From assembly GCA_028753945.1 (NCBI GenBank), contig JAPNXP010000013.1, forward strand, positions 3,162,001 through 3,226,000: a stretch of DNA of 64,000 nt. The letters run 5' to 3'. A model generated the notes under the pieces. The model saw only the letters and a program-made list of their open reading frames with translations, had not been told where the DNA came from and did no database searches. Source of the DNA: Hexactinellida sp. DTS-2022. Lineage: Eukaryota; Porifera; Hexactinellida. This document shows, one piece after another, positions 52,764 to 63,304 of the stretch. Numbering within the stretch: the first letter of the stretch is position 1; each line of letters starts with the position of its first letter. The position numbers and the translations under genes are program-made.

Positions 52764-52930
52764 TTTAAGGCTAAGTTCCTTCTGGAATTGGAAAAGCTAA
52801 TTATCTTCCTTAGTTTGTATTCTATTTACCCTCTTTATTATCTATCATTTAAAACATAAATAGGGTAAATAGAATACAAACTAAGGAAGATAATTAGCTT
52901 TTCCAATTCCAGAAGGAACTTAGCCTTAAA
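52764..52930. repeat. Perfect hairpin with 69-bp arms
   Basis: The left arm begins TTTAAGGCTAAGTTCCTTCT and ends GTATTCTATTTACCCT. The right arm is its exact reverse complement as far as I can check by eye, with a loop of about 29 bp. It is nested inside the 52386-53348 hAT element. Perfect arms suggest a very recent origin or an active palindromic element. Confidence 0.88.
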
Positions 52931-53476
52931 TTGACGCACGTTCAGTTCGTTCAAGTGCACCTCCTAACTTCAGCTCCACCAGCGTTCGTTCAGTTCGTTC
53001 ACGGGCTAACCCGCGTTCGTTCAATTCGTTCAATTCGTTTAGTTCAGTTCGTTCAGTGTACAGTGAGTGGGTCGAACTATTCAGTTTATAATAGACTGTT
53101 CGATCCTCCAAGCTGTTATTGAAGTTCAGGCTAAGAAGCTAGAATCTAAGCTAAGAGACAGGAGTCCACTAGGGATGTCCGGAATTAGCACTTTTGCAAT
53201 AATGATCTATATTTATAATTATCTTTATTCAGTTTTGTTCGTTCAATTGCCTTTCGGAAATCGTTGGCGTTCGTTCACCGTGAATCCCTTAAAAGCCCTA
53301 CGTTCAGTTCAAGTTCAATAAGTTCGTTCGTGAACCTTTCATTCCCTGATTTAGGCCTATTTAAGCTTTATAATCAATGTAGAAGTATATAAACCACACA
53401 CCAACCGCGAAGCGGTTGGTGTGTGGTTGTGTTCTGCCGCGAAGCGACCAAGCAAGCGAGGCGCGCTAGTAATAAC

Positions 53477-54081
53477 TGATCATAATTTTCACACATGAAT
53501 TCAAAGAAAACTTTTGGTCACACCAATCGATTCCTTTGGGTTGGTTTCCTATAGGTCAATAATACAGTTTGTTGGGCTATCTGTGATCCTAATGCCTACT
53601 TGCAGATTCTGGCTATTTCGTGCCACTGGATACTAATTGTGCTAGTGTGTAATTTCAATCTGAATTAATCAAAAATTTTCTTATGCAAATCAGAATTTAC
53701 ACCAATTAAAATGAATCCAATAGTTGCTAATAAATTTCGAACATTTGCATATTACAGGCAGTCACTATTAAAACAAATATCTAACAAGTGCGAAATAGAT
53801 GTGATTATTATGTCAACTACAAGGTACTAATTAGTCAACTACACATATCAGTTAAAATGTCTCCAAATACTTTTTGAAGCATTAGTTGTCCACAGTTAGT
53901 CGGCTCAATTGGCATGACATCCTCGAAATATTGGATCTCCGAATAAATAAAGTTTATTTTATAATACTCAATTTTAGTTACAATTTGAGTGTAAAATGTT
54001 ATTTGTTATTTCAAACGTTACATAACGCTTCCAATGAGGGTGGTTAATCGATATGTGACTCTTTCTACTAATATCAAATGA
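53477..54081. other. Unique AT-rich spacer
   Basis: No gene or element recognised. Confidence 0.45.
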
Positions 54082-56061
54082 TAAAAAATCCAAAATTGCA
54101 GCCTGTGCCGACGCATGTTCCTTTGGTGGCACTATATTTTGTTGGTTGTTTATGGATAGTGCCTCCAAAGGAACATGCTGTCGGCGCAAGCTGCAATTTT
54201 GGATTTTTTTTCGCCAAGTCATCAACGCCCAAGGTGTGAAGAAGCATTTGTTAATTGGTCCGAGTCACAAGGAACGGTAGATAAATTTGAAGTTTGTTTC
54301 TATCTTAAACCATCTTGAGTTTAATGCCATTCATTCATTATGTATTGATAATAAATTATATTATTAGTTATTTATATTAGCATTGTTATCCACGGTTGAG
54401 TTGAATTAAGTCAACAAATTCATTATATTATATTATTTTATTTAATCCATTGTATGGTAAATTAAATAGAAGCCAGCTGCAATTTATAAGTTAAATCAAT
54501 TTAATTATCGCAAGTTGAATCAATAGAGTAAGATTTAACAAGTTAAATCAATATAATTATTACAAGTTGAAACAATGGAATTAGATTTAACAGTTATACT
54601 GAAACTGAAGTGTGAGCAAACAAAGAAATTTCAACCCCCATTTATGGCAGAAATAAAACTCTTTATTAAAAGTTTTCTTCTCCCATCAGACGCAGAATTT
54701 TATGGTGAATCCAAATGTGAAATAAAATTTTGGGGTTTAGTAAAACATATTTTGATTTATGGACCAGACAAACTTTGAAAGGTGTTAAAGATGTGTCAAA
54801 AATTTGTTAATCAAAAATCGTAACCCCAGGTGCAAATTAGACGGTCCCATCGCACCTACATGCCAAGTTTCAGCTCTCTATGTATAAAGGTGTTGCCAGG
54901 GCACCGTCTACGGAGAAAAAAATAAAATAATAATAATATTAATAAAGGCAGTAAGATTAGAACTGGGCCACTATACTATAGTATAGTCGGCACAGTAATA
55001 ATAATAAAGGCAGTGATTCCAATACTGGGCCACTATACTATAGTATAGTCGGCACAGTAAAAAGTAATGACATAGGGAGGGCGTATATTAATTATTTTTC
55101 AGGGCTTGAACGACAAATAAGAAAATAGTTACTTATTGATAAGGATTCATTTGTATTGTTATTTTTCTCCCCTAGAGGTTATAACTTTTCATTGTTGTCA
55201 ATTAACTGGTATTTTACTGTGCCGACTATACTTTAGTATAGTGGCCCAGTATTGAAATCTCTGCCTTTATTATGTATATTTTTATTTTCTCCGTAGACGG
55301 TGCCCTGGCCACACCTTTAAAGAATAAGTCCTGAAAGTTGGCATGTAGGTGCGGTGTTACCGTCTAATTTGCACCTGGGGTTACGATTTTTTATCAACAA
55401 ATTTTTGACACATTTTTGACACCTTTCAAAGAATTTTTGGTCCATAATTAAAAAAATGTTATACTAAACCCTCAATTTTTATTTCACCATTGGATTCATC
55501 ATAAAATTCTGCGTCTGATGGGAGAAGACAAATTTTAATAATGGGTCAATTTCATGCCATAAATGGAGGTTGAAATTCCCTTTGTTTACTAACACTTCAG
55601 TTCAATTGAATGGTTAAATCAAATTCTATTGATTCAACTCGCGATAATTATATTGATTTAACTAATAAATTCTAGCTGGCTTCTATTTAATTGTAGTATT
55701 ACTATACAATGGAGTAAATAAAATATAATAATATAAGGAATTTGTTGACTCAACTCAAATCACCGTGGATAACATTGCTAAAATAATTAAATAATATATT
55801 ATAATTTATTATCAATAATAGTGAACGAATGGTATTAAACTAAAGACGGTTTATTATAGAAACAAACTTCAAATTTATCAACCGTTCTTTGTGGCTCGGA
55901 CTAATTAACAAATGGTTCTTGATACCTTGAGGCGTTGAAGACATTGCGAAAAAAATCCAAAATTGCAGCTGTGCCGACAGCATGTTCCTTTGGAGGCACT
56001 ATCAATAAACCACCACCAAAGGAACATGCTTCGGGACAGCTGCAATTTTCGATTTTTCCCT
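54082..56061. mobile_element. 2-kb composite foldback element with hairpin ends
   Basis: Two long inverted arms (about 54,082-54,915 and 55,270-56,061). Matching landmarks: AACAAACTTCAAATTTATC against GATAAATTTGAAGTTTGTT, CTTCTCCCATCAGACGCAGA against TCTGCGTCTGATGGGAGAAG, and CACCGTCTACGGAGAAAA against TTTTCTCCGTAGACGGTG. Each outer end is itself a hairpin built on CCAAAATTGCAGC and GCATGTTCCTTTGG. The centre has repeated ACTATACTATAGTATAGT palindromes in a GGGCCACTATAC...GTCGGCACAGTA unit (twice left, once inverted right). I see no protein domain; the 67-codon frame at 54575-54778 has an inverted partner and no recognised family. Target duplication not established. Confidence 0.8.
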
Positions 56062-56432
56062 CATAACTTCAGAAAGAACTTCAACTAATCCTCCTTATCA
56101 TTGATGTCCATCTAGTCTGTGACAAAGTTACTTGAATCTCCATATTCCAATATGCTAATTGTAAAGACGAGTAGATGTTTTGATAACTATCATAAATTGT
56201 TCGATTCTTGATCAAACAATTGAAAGAATGAATCTCTTTGAGTACTGATAAATTTTTCGATCCCAATCGATTTACCATATCAATTATAACATACCGTAAG
56301 TAACTTAATTGAAAGATAAATATCTTCCAATAACAGGGAATGAGATCACAGTTAAAAAATGTTGCTTAAACAACTTTTCTACCTCAGTTGCCTAAACAAC
56401 TTTTCTACTTAAAGCTTAGCGTAGATCACCAG

Positions 56433-56970
56433 CAGAGTAACCGCGTACGTTTGTACGTACGGTACGGAGAGTCTCCGTACCGTATTATTTCGTACGGTAC
56501 GCAATAATACGTTGTGAAAATTAACAATATATACAAGTAAACCTCCCAAAGCGGCACCTCCGAGTAGCGGCAACCTCAGAGAAGCGGCACAAAATCATTC
56601 TCCCGATGGGTGCCGCTTTGGGAGGTTTACCTGTACAAGTATTTCTATAATTCGAAAAATAATTAATAAACAAGGATCTAATTCGAAAATACAGAACCCA
56701 ATAAAAATTAAAAATACCACAAAGTTCAAACCAATACAAAGGCAAGTTGAATTTTCTACTAAGAATGGATAGTTAATCTTGATAATTTTACATAACTTAA
56801 TATTCGATTTAAAAAAAGAATCAAGTGCTAAAAGATAGGATTCTATACTATCATTAAATAAGTACGTACTGAGTGCGTACCGAGTGCGTACAGAGTGCGT
56901 AAGTACGGTTCGGAAGGATAATCAGCGTACTAAGCCCATACCGTACCGTACGCCGTACGCGGTTACTCTG
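56433..56970. mobile_element. 538-bp hAT element with GTACG-rich ends
   Basis: Ends CAGAGTAACCGCGTACG and CGTACGCGGTTACTCTG, perfect 8-bp duplication ATCACCAG (56425-56432, 56971-56978). Subterminal regions are dense in GTACG/CGTACGGTAC repeats, including GAGTGCGTAC three times on the right. It contains a 100-bp TA-flanked MITE (56534-56633). Confidence 0.92.
56534..56633. mobile_element. 100-bp pogo-like MITE nested in hAT
   Basis: Ends CAAGTAAACCTCCCAAAGCG and CGCTTTGGGAGGTTTACCTG, flanked by TA on both sides. GC-rich compared with its host element. Confidence 0.88.
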
Positions 56971-57540
56971 ATCACCAGCACTGTTGTATATTTTGTTCCT
57001 TTCATTTGTCAATAGGCTTTTGACCTCACTGTAGGCAATTTCTACCAAGTAAGAAGCTGGAAATGCAATCATTCGTAACCTTTGATGCATTATTCGTAAT
57101 GTTCAGGACAAAATTTCTCTCCTTTTAATTTGAGCAGAATTTTCTTCCCCGAGAGCCAAATTCTCGCTCATGGTCGATATTGCCCCATTGGGGCATATGA
57201 TGGGACGAATGGTCTTTCTTAAGTGCAAGTATAAGTGAGTGGTAGAAAGAAAAGTGAACTCTTTTAGATCAAATTTTAAATACTCAATTCGTATTACGTA
57301 TATGGGAGCATCACGGTTTCCCTCGACTAGAGAAGTTTACTTTCGAAATTACGCGCGGCTGGATGAAACCATGTTTTTTTAAATTCTCCAAAGCGAAATT
57401 CGCTTAGACCATTAACCAATTATGAATACTTTCACGCAACACACGCTTGTTGTTCATTAAGAATATACATCTTATATATTAAAGTGTTTGCCAGAAAAAA
57501 CAACCCCGGAAAAGGGCAGTAAATTTGGAAAAACCACATA

Positions 57541-57642
57541 CAGTCAACTCCGCTTAATAGAGCCACCTCGGGACCAGGTTGTTTTGAACCGATTAAGCGG
57601 AGAAACCGATTAACTGGTGGCTCTATTAAGCGGAGTCGACTG
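57541..57642. mobile_element. 102-bp pogo/Tigger-like MITE
   Basis: Ends CAGTCAACTCCGCTTAATAG and CTATTAAGCGGAGTCGACTG, flanked by TA on both sides. Confidence 0.9.
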
Positions 57643-58646
57643 TATGAACATATGGTCATATGTGGCCATATGGCTGCAGGCCAATTTATGGTCAGTTTCT
57701 ACTATATGCAAGAGACCGATATTCTAAAGAGATTCTACACTTCTAGTGCCACCAATTGTTAAATTTATGATTTTTGAGAGTGGGTCACTGATGTTAAACT
57801 AAGGTTAGTGGATTAACGACTAAATACACTGATCTACGTATATTATATGTTTACTAATAGTATCAAAGGTGCTAGGTGAACGCTGATAAGTGTGGTATGT
57901 AGGAATTCTTCGAAACCAAATAAATCATTTAAAAGTAATTACTTATATATAAGTTCTAACCGTGTGAAAGATATCAAAGTTGTGGAATAAGCAATTAATT
58001 AAGAGTAGACAGTAAAATAGTATCCGCACTGTCACCGAAATATATTAATTATGCGTAGGCTGTCAATAGAATAAGGCAGAAAAGGGCGTTTTTTTCCCGA
58101 AAAACGGTTTTTTCCACCTGTCCCGCTTTTTCTAGAAAAGGGCGTTTTTTTTAGAACACTGATATTAATTCACAATGCTTTTTACTGTTTGTCCAGAATT
58201 AATAGAGGAACTGCTAAGAGTTACATAATTAAATTTGGATGGGGGTGGGGAATACTGTGCCTAGAAACATGTTCTAATAGCTAAGAAAAACATTAACATC
58301 TTCCCTCCAAAAGACGACAAACTGCTAGCCAATAAAATTCGAGGGTTGTCCCAGTATGGATTAGCAGCTAGAATTCAATTAGTAATATTGATTTTAGTAT
58401 CTCTATCAATTGTTAAGAGTGAATTATAAGATGCGGGAGTCGGTATATTATTATGAAAGGACAAGCTGTAATATCTAGAAAATTATCTTTTCAAATTAGC
58501 ATAAATATTCAACAATACCGGCGCTATCGGCCGTATTTTCCAATTTATTAGTATCTATATATAAACCTATAGCTAGGGTTCACGGATATAAATAGACTGA
58601 AAGGGTACTCCTCAAGAACGACATACGTATAATTTGAAAAGGAATA
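57643..58646. other. Unique region, no gene seen
   Basis: AT-rich. A repeated AAAAGGGCGTTTTTTT motif occurs twice at about 58,080-58,155. Nothing coding. Confidence 0.45.
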
Positions 58647-58787
58647 CAGTGAAATTGCTTTATTAGCAACATATTATAAGTTCCCAAGCGAGCTTTTAAT
58701 GTTATTTCTGTTCCTCTAATAGCAAAATCACCTATTAGGAACCAAATTTTATGCAAAATTCGAGTTGCTAATAAAGCAATTCCACTG
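58647..58787. mobile_element. 141-bp pogo-like MITE
   Basis: Ends CAGTGAAATTGCTTTATTAG and CTAATAAAGCAATTCCACTG. Left flank TA, right flank AA, consistent with one mutated base in a TA duplication. Confidence 0.75.
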
Positions 58788-59081
58788 AATGTTTGAAATG
58801 CAAGCGAGGGCCGCAGGCCCGAGTGCAAGTTGCAAGGACCGCGTAGCACGGATGACTCGGGATGAGCAGTTGGTATAAGAATATATTGAGAAATGTCATT
58901 CATTTAATTGCTATTAAATTTATCTTCAGAAAGAAATTATCCAAGACAATGATTGTGGTATATTTGACAAATAAACTAGTTTAACTGAATGTATAAAATC
59001 AAGAATTTGGCATTTTAAGTTGATTTGGAAAAAATGTATACTTGCAATAGGTTTTAATCAGAAATTATCTTGCTAATATAC

Positions 59082-59277
59082 CAGGGTTTTTTTTAAGGCC
59101 GATCTTAAGTAAAATTTGCACCAAGATCTTTTGGAATTACACCACGATTCCGTTCGGCAGCGGCCTCTGTAGTGTTGAGTTACACCACGATTAAGGGTCA
59201 GCCGCAGCCGCTGCAGTTTTGAGTTACACCAAGGCCGCGCTGAGTTGCACCAAGGTCTGAACCTTAAAAAAACCCTG
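59082..59277. mobile_element. 196-bp hAT MITE
   Basis: Ends CAGGGTTTTTTTTAAGG and CCTTAAAAAAACCCTG, perfect 8-bp duplication TAATATAC (59074-59081, 59278-59285). The interior repeats GAGTTACACCA several times. Confidence 0.92.
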
Positions 59278-59418
59278 TAATATACAATATTCATCAAATT
59301 AGGTAAACTCCGACTAGGAGTAAATTTGTAAAGTTATGGAGAGAAACTGAACACCGACCAGGAGATAGAGCAGTTGTGATGTCAAGCTGTTATAGTGTCA
59401 CGTCAATAATATTAAGAC

Positions 59419-59752
59419 TAAGGGCTGAAACGAATATACCGAATATTCGTTCGTTTCGAAATGAATATTCGCTTGAAACAGATATTCGTTGACTATTTTG
59501 GATAACAACAGGACTTTTGTTTAGCTTGGAGAGATCGTAAATATAAATTATTACCTAAACTAGCTAATTATTAGTTAACTTGTGCGTAGTACACTTGTAA
59601 CTATTATTAAACCATTGTAACATTAACAAAAACTTATTTCCAATATATTTTGTGTCTTGAAATTGATTTAATGCTTAGTCATCCAAACTAACGAATATTC
59701 GTTCGTTATGAAAAGGTTCGTTCGTACATTTCGAATATTCGTTTCAGTCCTA
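59419..59752. mobile_element. 334-bp hAT MITE next to the CDK8 3' side
   Basis: Ends TAAGGGCTGAAACGAATAT and ATATTCGTTTCAGTCCTA. Flanks ATTAAGAC (59411-59418) and ATTAAGTC (59753-59760) match at 7 of 8. Subterminal GAATATTCGTTCGTT repeats occur in both orientations. It sits about 145 bp downstream of the kinase stop codon. Confidence 0.78.
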
Positions 59753-59897
59753 ATTAAGTCTATAGAAACGTGGATTAAAATAAGATATCAATGTTATTTA
59801 GCTTAAGAATACCACAAGAATATAAATGAACATACTGACAAATAAACTTTACATTCCAATATCTCGTAACTCAAGCATATAATGCATCCAACAATAT

Positions 59898-61235
59898 TTA
59901 CTTTGGATTCTGGCGAATATGCTGTGAGTAACTGTTATGAGTAACATAGCTATTGGTAGGATCCTGGTGATTGTATGGCTGTTGGCCGTGTATAAAGGGG
60001 GGCATATGGTGAGGAATATTATGATTCAATTGAGGCAATTTCTGAACGTGTTCAGTTGAATTTGTTTTGGTTAGTGCACATAGAGCAGGTGGGTGTGAAA
60101 TTCTAAGGCGTTTCGGGTTAGGTCCTTCACCACCTCTGTGGTTTTGATCATCTTTGTGTCCTTCATCATCAGTTATGTACTCACGCTTTGGATACTGAAT
60201 GTTACAATCTGTGAATACGTTATCATTAGGCTTAGGTTCCTCTAAAAAGTATTCGTGTTTCAAGGCTTGTTCCGAGGTAAATCGTTTTGTAGGATCCATC
60301 ATTAAGAATTTTGTAAGGAGTTGAAATACTTTAGATTCTGCTTTTATTTTGTGTTTGTCCATGTATTTCTGCAAACTGTTACTGGAATAACATTCACCTT
60401 TAAAGTCACGCTGAACAGTATTGTACTCTGGCATCTTAATTATATCATCCCATTCTCCAGCCTGTGGGTAACCCATCACTTGAAATATCCTATTCAACTG
60501 ATCATGGTGGTATGGGCTTGATGTGTCTATCTCTTCATGCTTACAATAGAAGATTGGCTCATAAGTGAGTAGTTCAGTGAAGATACAACCTATTGCCCAT
60601 ATATCAATCGCCTTAGTGTAGTGTTTCGCTCCTAGAAGAAGTTCAGGAGCCCTGTACCAAGAAGTCACTACTACAGGGTCCTGTTCTGCTAGAGGTTTCA
60701 GTGGGGAGTAAAAAAGCCTTGCAAATCCCATATCTGCTATTTTGACTCTTCCATGCTCGTTTCCTTCACCCATTACTAGGATATTGGCTGGCTTTAGATC
60801 TCTATGCAACACCCAGTTAGTGTGAAGATATGAAATGCCGTTCAGGAGCTGGTATAGTAGAGACTTAACCATCACGTCAGGGATTCTCTTTGGTTTAGAA
60901 GTTCGATGGTATTTTATAATGTGCCACAAATCATGTTCTGCAAAATCAAAAAGCAGCCAAACCTTTCTCTCGTGAAGGAATACCCTTTGTAAGCTAATCA
61001 CATTGATATGACGTAATTCACGAAGCAGTGCTATTTCTCTACAAGCAGACATTGATAATCCTTTACCCTCAATGTATTTTAATGCAAACTCAACAGTATT
61101 CTGGTAAGCAGTCTTCAGTTTAGCCTTGTAAACAATACCGTATGTTCCACGACCGATCTTTCTTCCTTCAAATTCAAACATGTCTTCCACTTTGATGCGC
61201 TTTTTTTCATGTTTAGCTTTGAACTCAATGTCCAT
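59898..61235 (-). CDS. CDK8: Cyclin-dependent kinase 8 (CDK8/19), intronless coding region
   Basis: Mediator kinase-module Ser/Thr kinase. With cyclin C it phosphorylates RNA polymerase II and transcription factors in the nucleus. The 445-residue frame covers the whole protein (human CDK8 464): glycine loop GRGTYG at 28-33, ATP lysine in ALK (K53), the CDK8-specific SMSACRE helix at 61-67, EHDLWHII at 100-107, catalytic HRDLKPAN (D146), DMG metal-binding motif (D168-G170), WYRAPE at 193-198 and [10 protein letters not shown]. As in CDK8, the activation segment ([15 protein letters not shown]) lacks the usual phospho-Thr. Human CDK8 has VVTFWYRAPE; here the Phe is Ser (S192). The tail (about 350-445) is His/Pro/Asn-rich and diverged. 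The whole coding region is one exon. CACTTTCTAG just upstream of the ATG could be the acceptor of a 5'-UTR intron. I see no poly-A tract downstream to prove retroposition. Confidence 0.95.
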   Translation of the reverse strand: MDIEFKAKHEKKRIKVEDMFEFEGRKIGRGTYGIVYKAKLKTAYQNTVEFALKYIEGKGLSMSACREIALLRELRHINVISLQRVFLHERKVWLLFDFAEHDLWHIIKYHRTSKPKRIPDVMVKSLLYQLLNGISYLHTNWVLHRDLKPANILVMGEGNEHGRVKIADMGFARLFYSPLKPLAEQDPVVVTSWYRAPELLLGAKHYTKAIDIWAIGCIFTELLTYEPIFYCKHEEIDTSSPYHHDQLNRIFQVMGYPQAGEWDDIIKMPEYNTVQRDFKGECYSSNSLQKYMDKHKIKAESKVFQLLTKFLMMDPTKRFTSEQALKHEYFLEEPKPNDNVFTDCNIQYPKREYITDDEGHKDDQNHRGGEGPNPKRLRISHPPALCALTKTNSTEHVQKLPQLNHNIPHHMPPFIHGQQPYNHQDPTNSYVTHNSYSQHIRQNPK

Positions 61236-61251
61236 TCTATTCTACCTAGAA
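61236..61251 (-). promoter_or_regulatory. Possible splice acceptor upstream of CDK8 start
   Basis: On the minus strand the sequence before the start reads TGCACACACTTTCTAG, then GTAGAATAGAATG. The pyrimidine-rich run ending in TAG fits a 3' splice site, which would put a 5'-UTR intron just upstream. No donor is identified. Confidence 0.3.
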
Positions 61252-61311
61252 AGTGTGTGCAAAACAACTGGATTATTGGTACAAGACTACATCACTCTCT
61301 GTCTTTATCTA

Positions 61312-61427
61312 TTTACGTATCTACTATCTATCTATCTATCCATATATATATACCGTATATATATATATATATATATCTACGTATATAATATACATAAAAA
61401 ATAAGTCCCCATATATATATATATATA
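61312..61427. repeat. TATC and AT simple repeats
   Basis: (TATC)n-like sequence followed by long (AT)n runs, with a short ACCGT interruption. It lies within 100-200 bp of the CDK8 start and probably forms part of its 5' region. Short open frames over it are spurious. Confidence 0.9.
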
Positions 61428-61595
61428 CAGTGGAGCCTCCCATAACGGACACTCCAAATAGCGGACAACCTCTAAATAACGGACAACCCTCGTGGAACGG
61501 ATTTATTTATTTAGCATATGTCTAATAGAAAGCAACTTTTAAATAACGGACAACGGTTCCGGTCCCAAGGTGTCCGTTGTTCAGAGGCTCTACTG
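61428..61595. mobile_element. 168-bp pogo/Tigger-like MITE
   Basis: Ends CAGTGGAGCCTCCCATAACG and a right end with GTCCGTTGTTCAGAGGCTCT then ACTG, flanked by TA on both sides. AATAACGGACAAC is repeated inside. It is inserted at the edge of an (AT)n run. Confidence 0.88.
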
Positions 61596-61814
61596 TATAT
61601 CCAAAATGGCTCTATATCTCAGATACGGGAACATATTTAAAAAATTCAGGGTTTAACCTAGGAAAAAACATAAGTGTGCCCTATGGTGCATTTTTCCTAA
61701 TAAAGATACTTTTGCCTAATATACTCCATACAACACACTTAAAAGACACTTGCTGATAAGAGGGACTTTTTTACATACATCTATATCTATACATATACAT
61801 ATATCTATTTAAAC

Positions 61815-61976
61815 GTGTCTTTAAATTTTAGATTAAGGGACACTTCAAAAAGCCAGGACTTTTTTACAAACTTAAATGGATAAAAAAAACCTCGATTCCC
61901 TAAGGAAATTCTCGATAAAAGTGTGTAAAAGCCTTGGCTTTTTAAAAAAGTGTCCCTTAATCTAAGATTTAAAGAC
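61815..61976. repeat. Inverted repeat (hairpin) of about 55-bp arms
   Basis: Left arm GTGTCTTTAAATTTTAGATT then AAGGGACACTT and AAAAAGCC. Right arm GGCTTTTTAAAAAAGTGTCC then CTTAATCTAAGATTTAAAGA. The arms are imperfect and separated by about 50 bp. A third, partial copy of the motif (AAAAGACACTTG...GGGACTTTTTTAC) sits just left at about 61,740-61,775. Confidence 0.7.
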
Positions 61977-62739
61977 TCTGTTCTGGATATATCTATTTAT
62001 CGATCTACCTACCTATATCTACATAACTTATACTCCATAAATATTTCATGTGGCAGATAAAAATACTCAAATCAAACTTTCGCTACAAGATACAGTATAA
62101 TAAAGAAACACAATGATATAACGAATGAAAATAGAACATTATTATAATATAAATTAATAGATTCAATTCTCTATTTCATGAGTTAAATTAGATTCAATGG
62201 AGATATTCAATTAATTACCTAAATAACATATTCTTCATATAATAGAGGCTTTCAGTAAGTTATGACGAGTCTCAGCACTTGTCCAATACTAAACAAGGAT
62301 TAAAGTAAATATAAAAGTCATACCAAAAATACGCATTGTCAAAGATAGACATCTAGATTATTTGATGATTCACTTAGATAACAAATGGTGGTCGAGTAAG
62401 TACCCTTCTATTAAACCAATAAGTCATGCAGGTTTTCCCAGGAGAGATCCTAATTACGCTCTCTTCGTTTGTTGTATACCTGTATTTTGGATTATATACA
62501 AACATAATTATCAGTTATTTTACCTTAAATAATGTATTATGAAGAAGTCAAAAGTGGGTTTGTAAAATGGCGCAATCCTGGAAGAGAATCTAATATTTTT
62601 GGCTCTAGTTGGTTCAATTTCACAAGCATCATAATATTTTAAAGAATCCCCCTCTGTTATATGCATCAGAAGTGATAGGTATAATTAAAATTTTCACAGA
62701 AAATTGAATTAAAAAACCATTAATGGGTGGTTGTCAATG
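61977..62739. other. Unique AT-rich region
   Basis: No coding region or element recognised, apart from a short degenerate TATC-type run near 61,985-62,030. Confidence 0.45.
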
Positions 62740-62747
62740 CTTAACAT

Positions 62748-63188
62748 CAGTGGCGGCGCTAGCATGGGGCTAGATGGGGCGCTAGCCCCATCAGTTGATG
62801 GGGGCTGAGAAGACATTAAATATGTAAAATTTTCATTATATCTCTACTTTAATTTTACATTTTGAAATAGTGAAGACTGAAGAGTAATCTAAATATATCT
62901 AAAGTAAAGAAGAATTATAATTTTAAAGATCTGCCAAATAAATCTTACTAAAAGCTTGTTGTAAGCTTATCTGAGGAGGGTCACTTTGAACAGGTTAGTA
63001 TACTTGGGATAATCTTGGTTGGGTAATTTTTATCTGCCAATCCGGGGCGCTTATTCGGGGAAAAAATAGTAATGCGAAACAAGTAAATATAATAGCATAA
63101 TTTATATAGCAAGTTTGTGTTAGCCCCATTAAGAAAATTATCAGCCCTGGCTAGCCCCATTCGTTACAGTACGGTAGCGCCGCCACTG
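62748..63188. mobile_element. 441-bp hAT element
   Basis: Ends CAGTGGCGGCGCTAGC and GGTAGCGCCGCCACTG, perfect 8-bp duplication CTTAACAT (62740-62747, 63189-63196). TAGCCCCAT-type sequences occur subterminally in both orientations. Confidence 0.93.
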
Positions 63189-63304
63189 CTTAACATACAA
63201 AAATATTTTGTCTATGGTTGAATAAAGATGTCACTCATTATGCAAGTTTGAGTCACTTAACTATAAATATTTCCTTCAATATATTATACCATAGATAGTC
63301 CTGT

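Larger units (their letters stand above)
52386..53348. mobile_element. 963-bp hAT element with internal hairpins
   Basis: Ends CAGGGAATGAAAGGTTCACG and CGTGAACCTTTCATTCCCTG. Perfect 8-bp duplication ATTTAGGC (52378-52385, 53349-53356); the empty site is visible at the matching place in 40425-40698. It holds two hairpins (52437-52560, 52764-52930) and TTCGTTCA repeats near the right end (about 52,945-53,060 and 53,270-53,340). A Glu/Leu/Asn-rich minus frame there is only a translation of those repeats. No transposase. Confidence 0.93.
52214..53476 (+). repeat. Dispersed repeat family A, copy split by a hAT element
   Basis: Same family as 40425-40698: CACTTAATCG, GCGGACACGTTGGTCACACC, TGACGTAATCACTAAAATT, then TTTAGGC, then the ACCAACCGCGAAGCGGTTGGT palindrome and GCGCGCTAGTA end. 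It is interrupted at ATTTAGGC by the 52386-53348 element. Confidence 0.88.

Noticed and set aside
52926-53122. Frame with ELNELNELNERG residues
   Set aside because: Produced by TTCGTTCA repeats near the end of a hAT element.
58080-58175. Possible transposon with AAAAGGGCGTTTTTT ends
   Set aside because: The motif copies are in direct, not inverted, orientation and no target duplication is visible.
58580-58903. 107-codon minus-strand frame
   Set aside because: It runs across a pogo-like MITE and its flank and has no domain.
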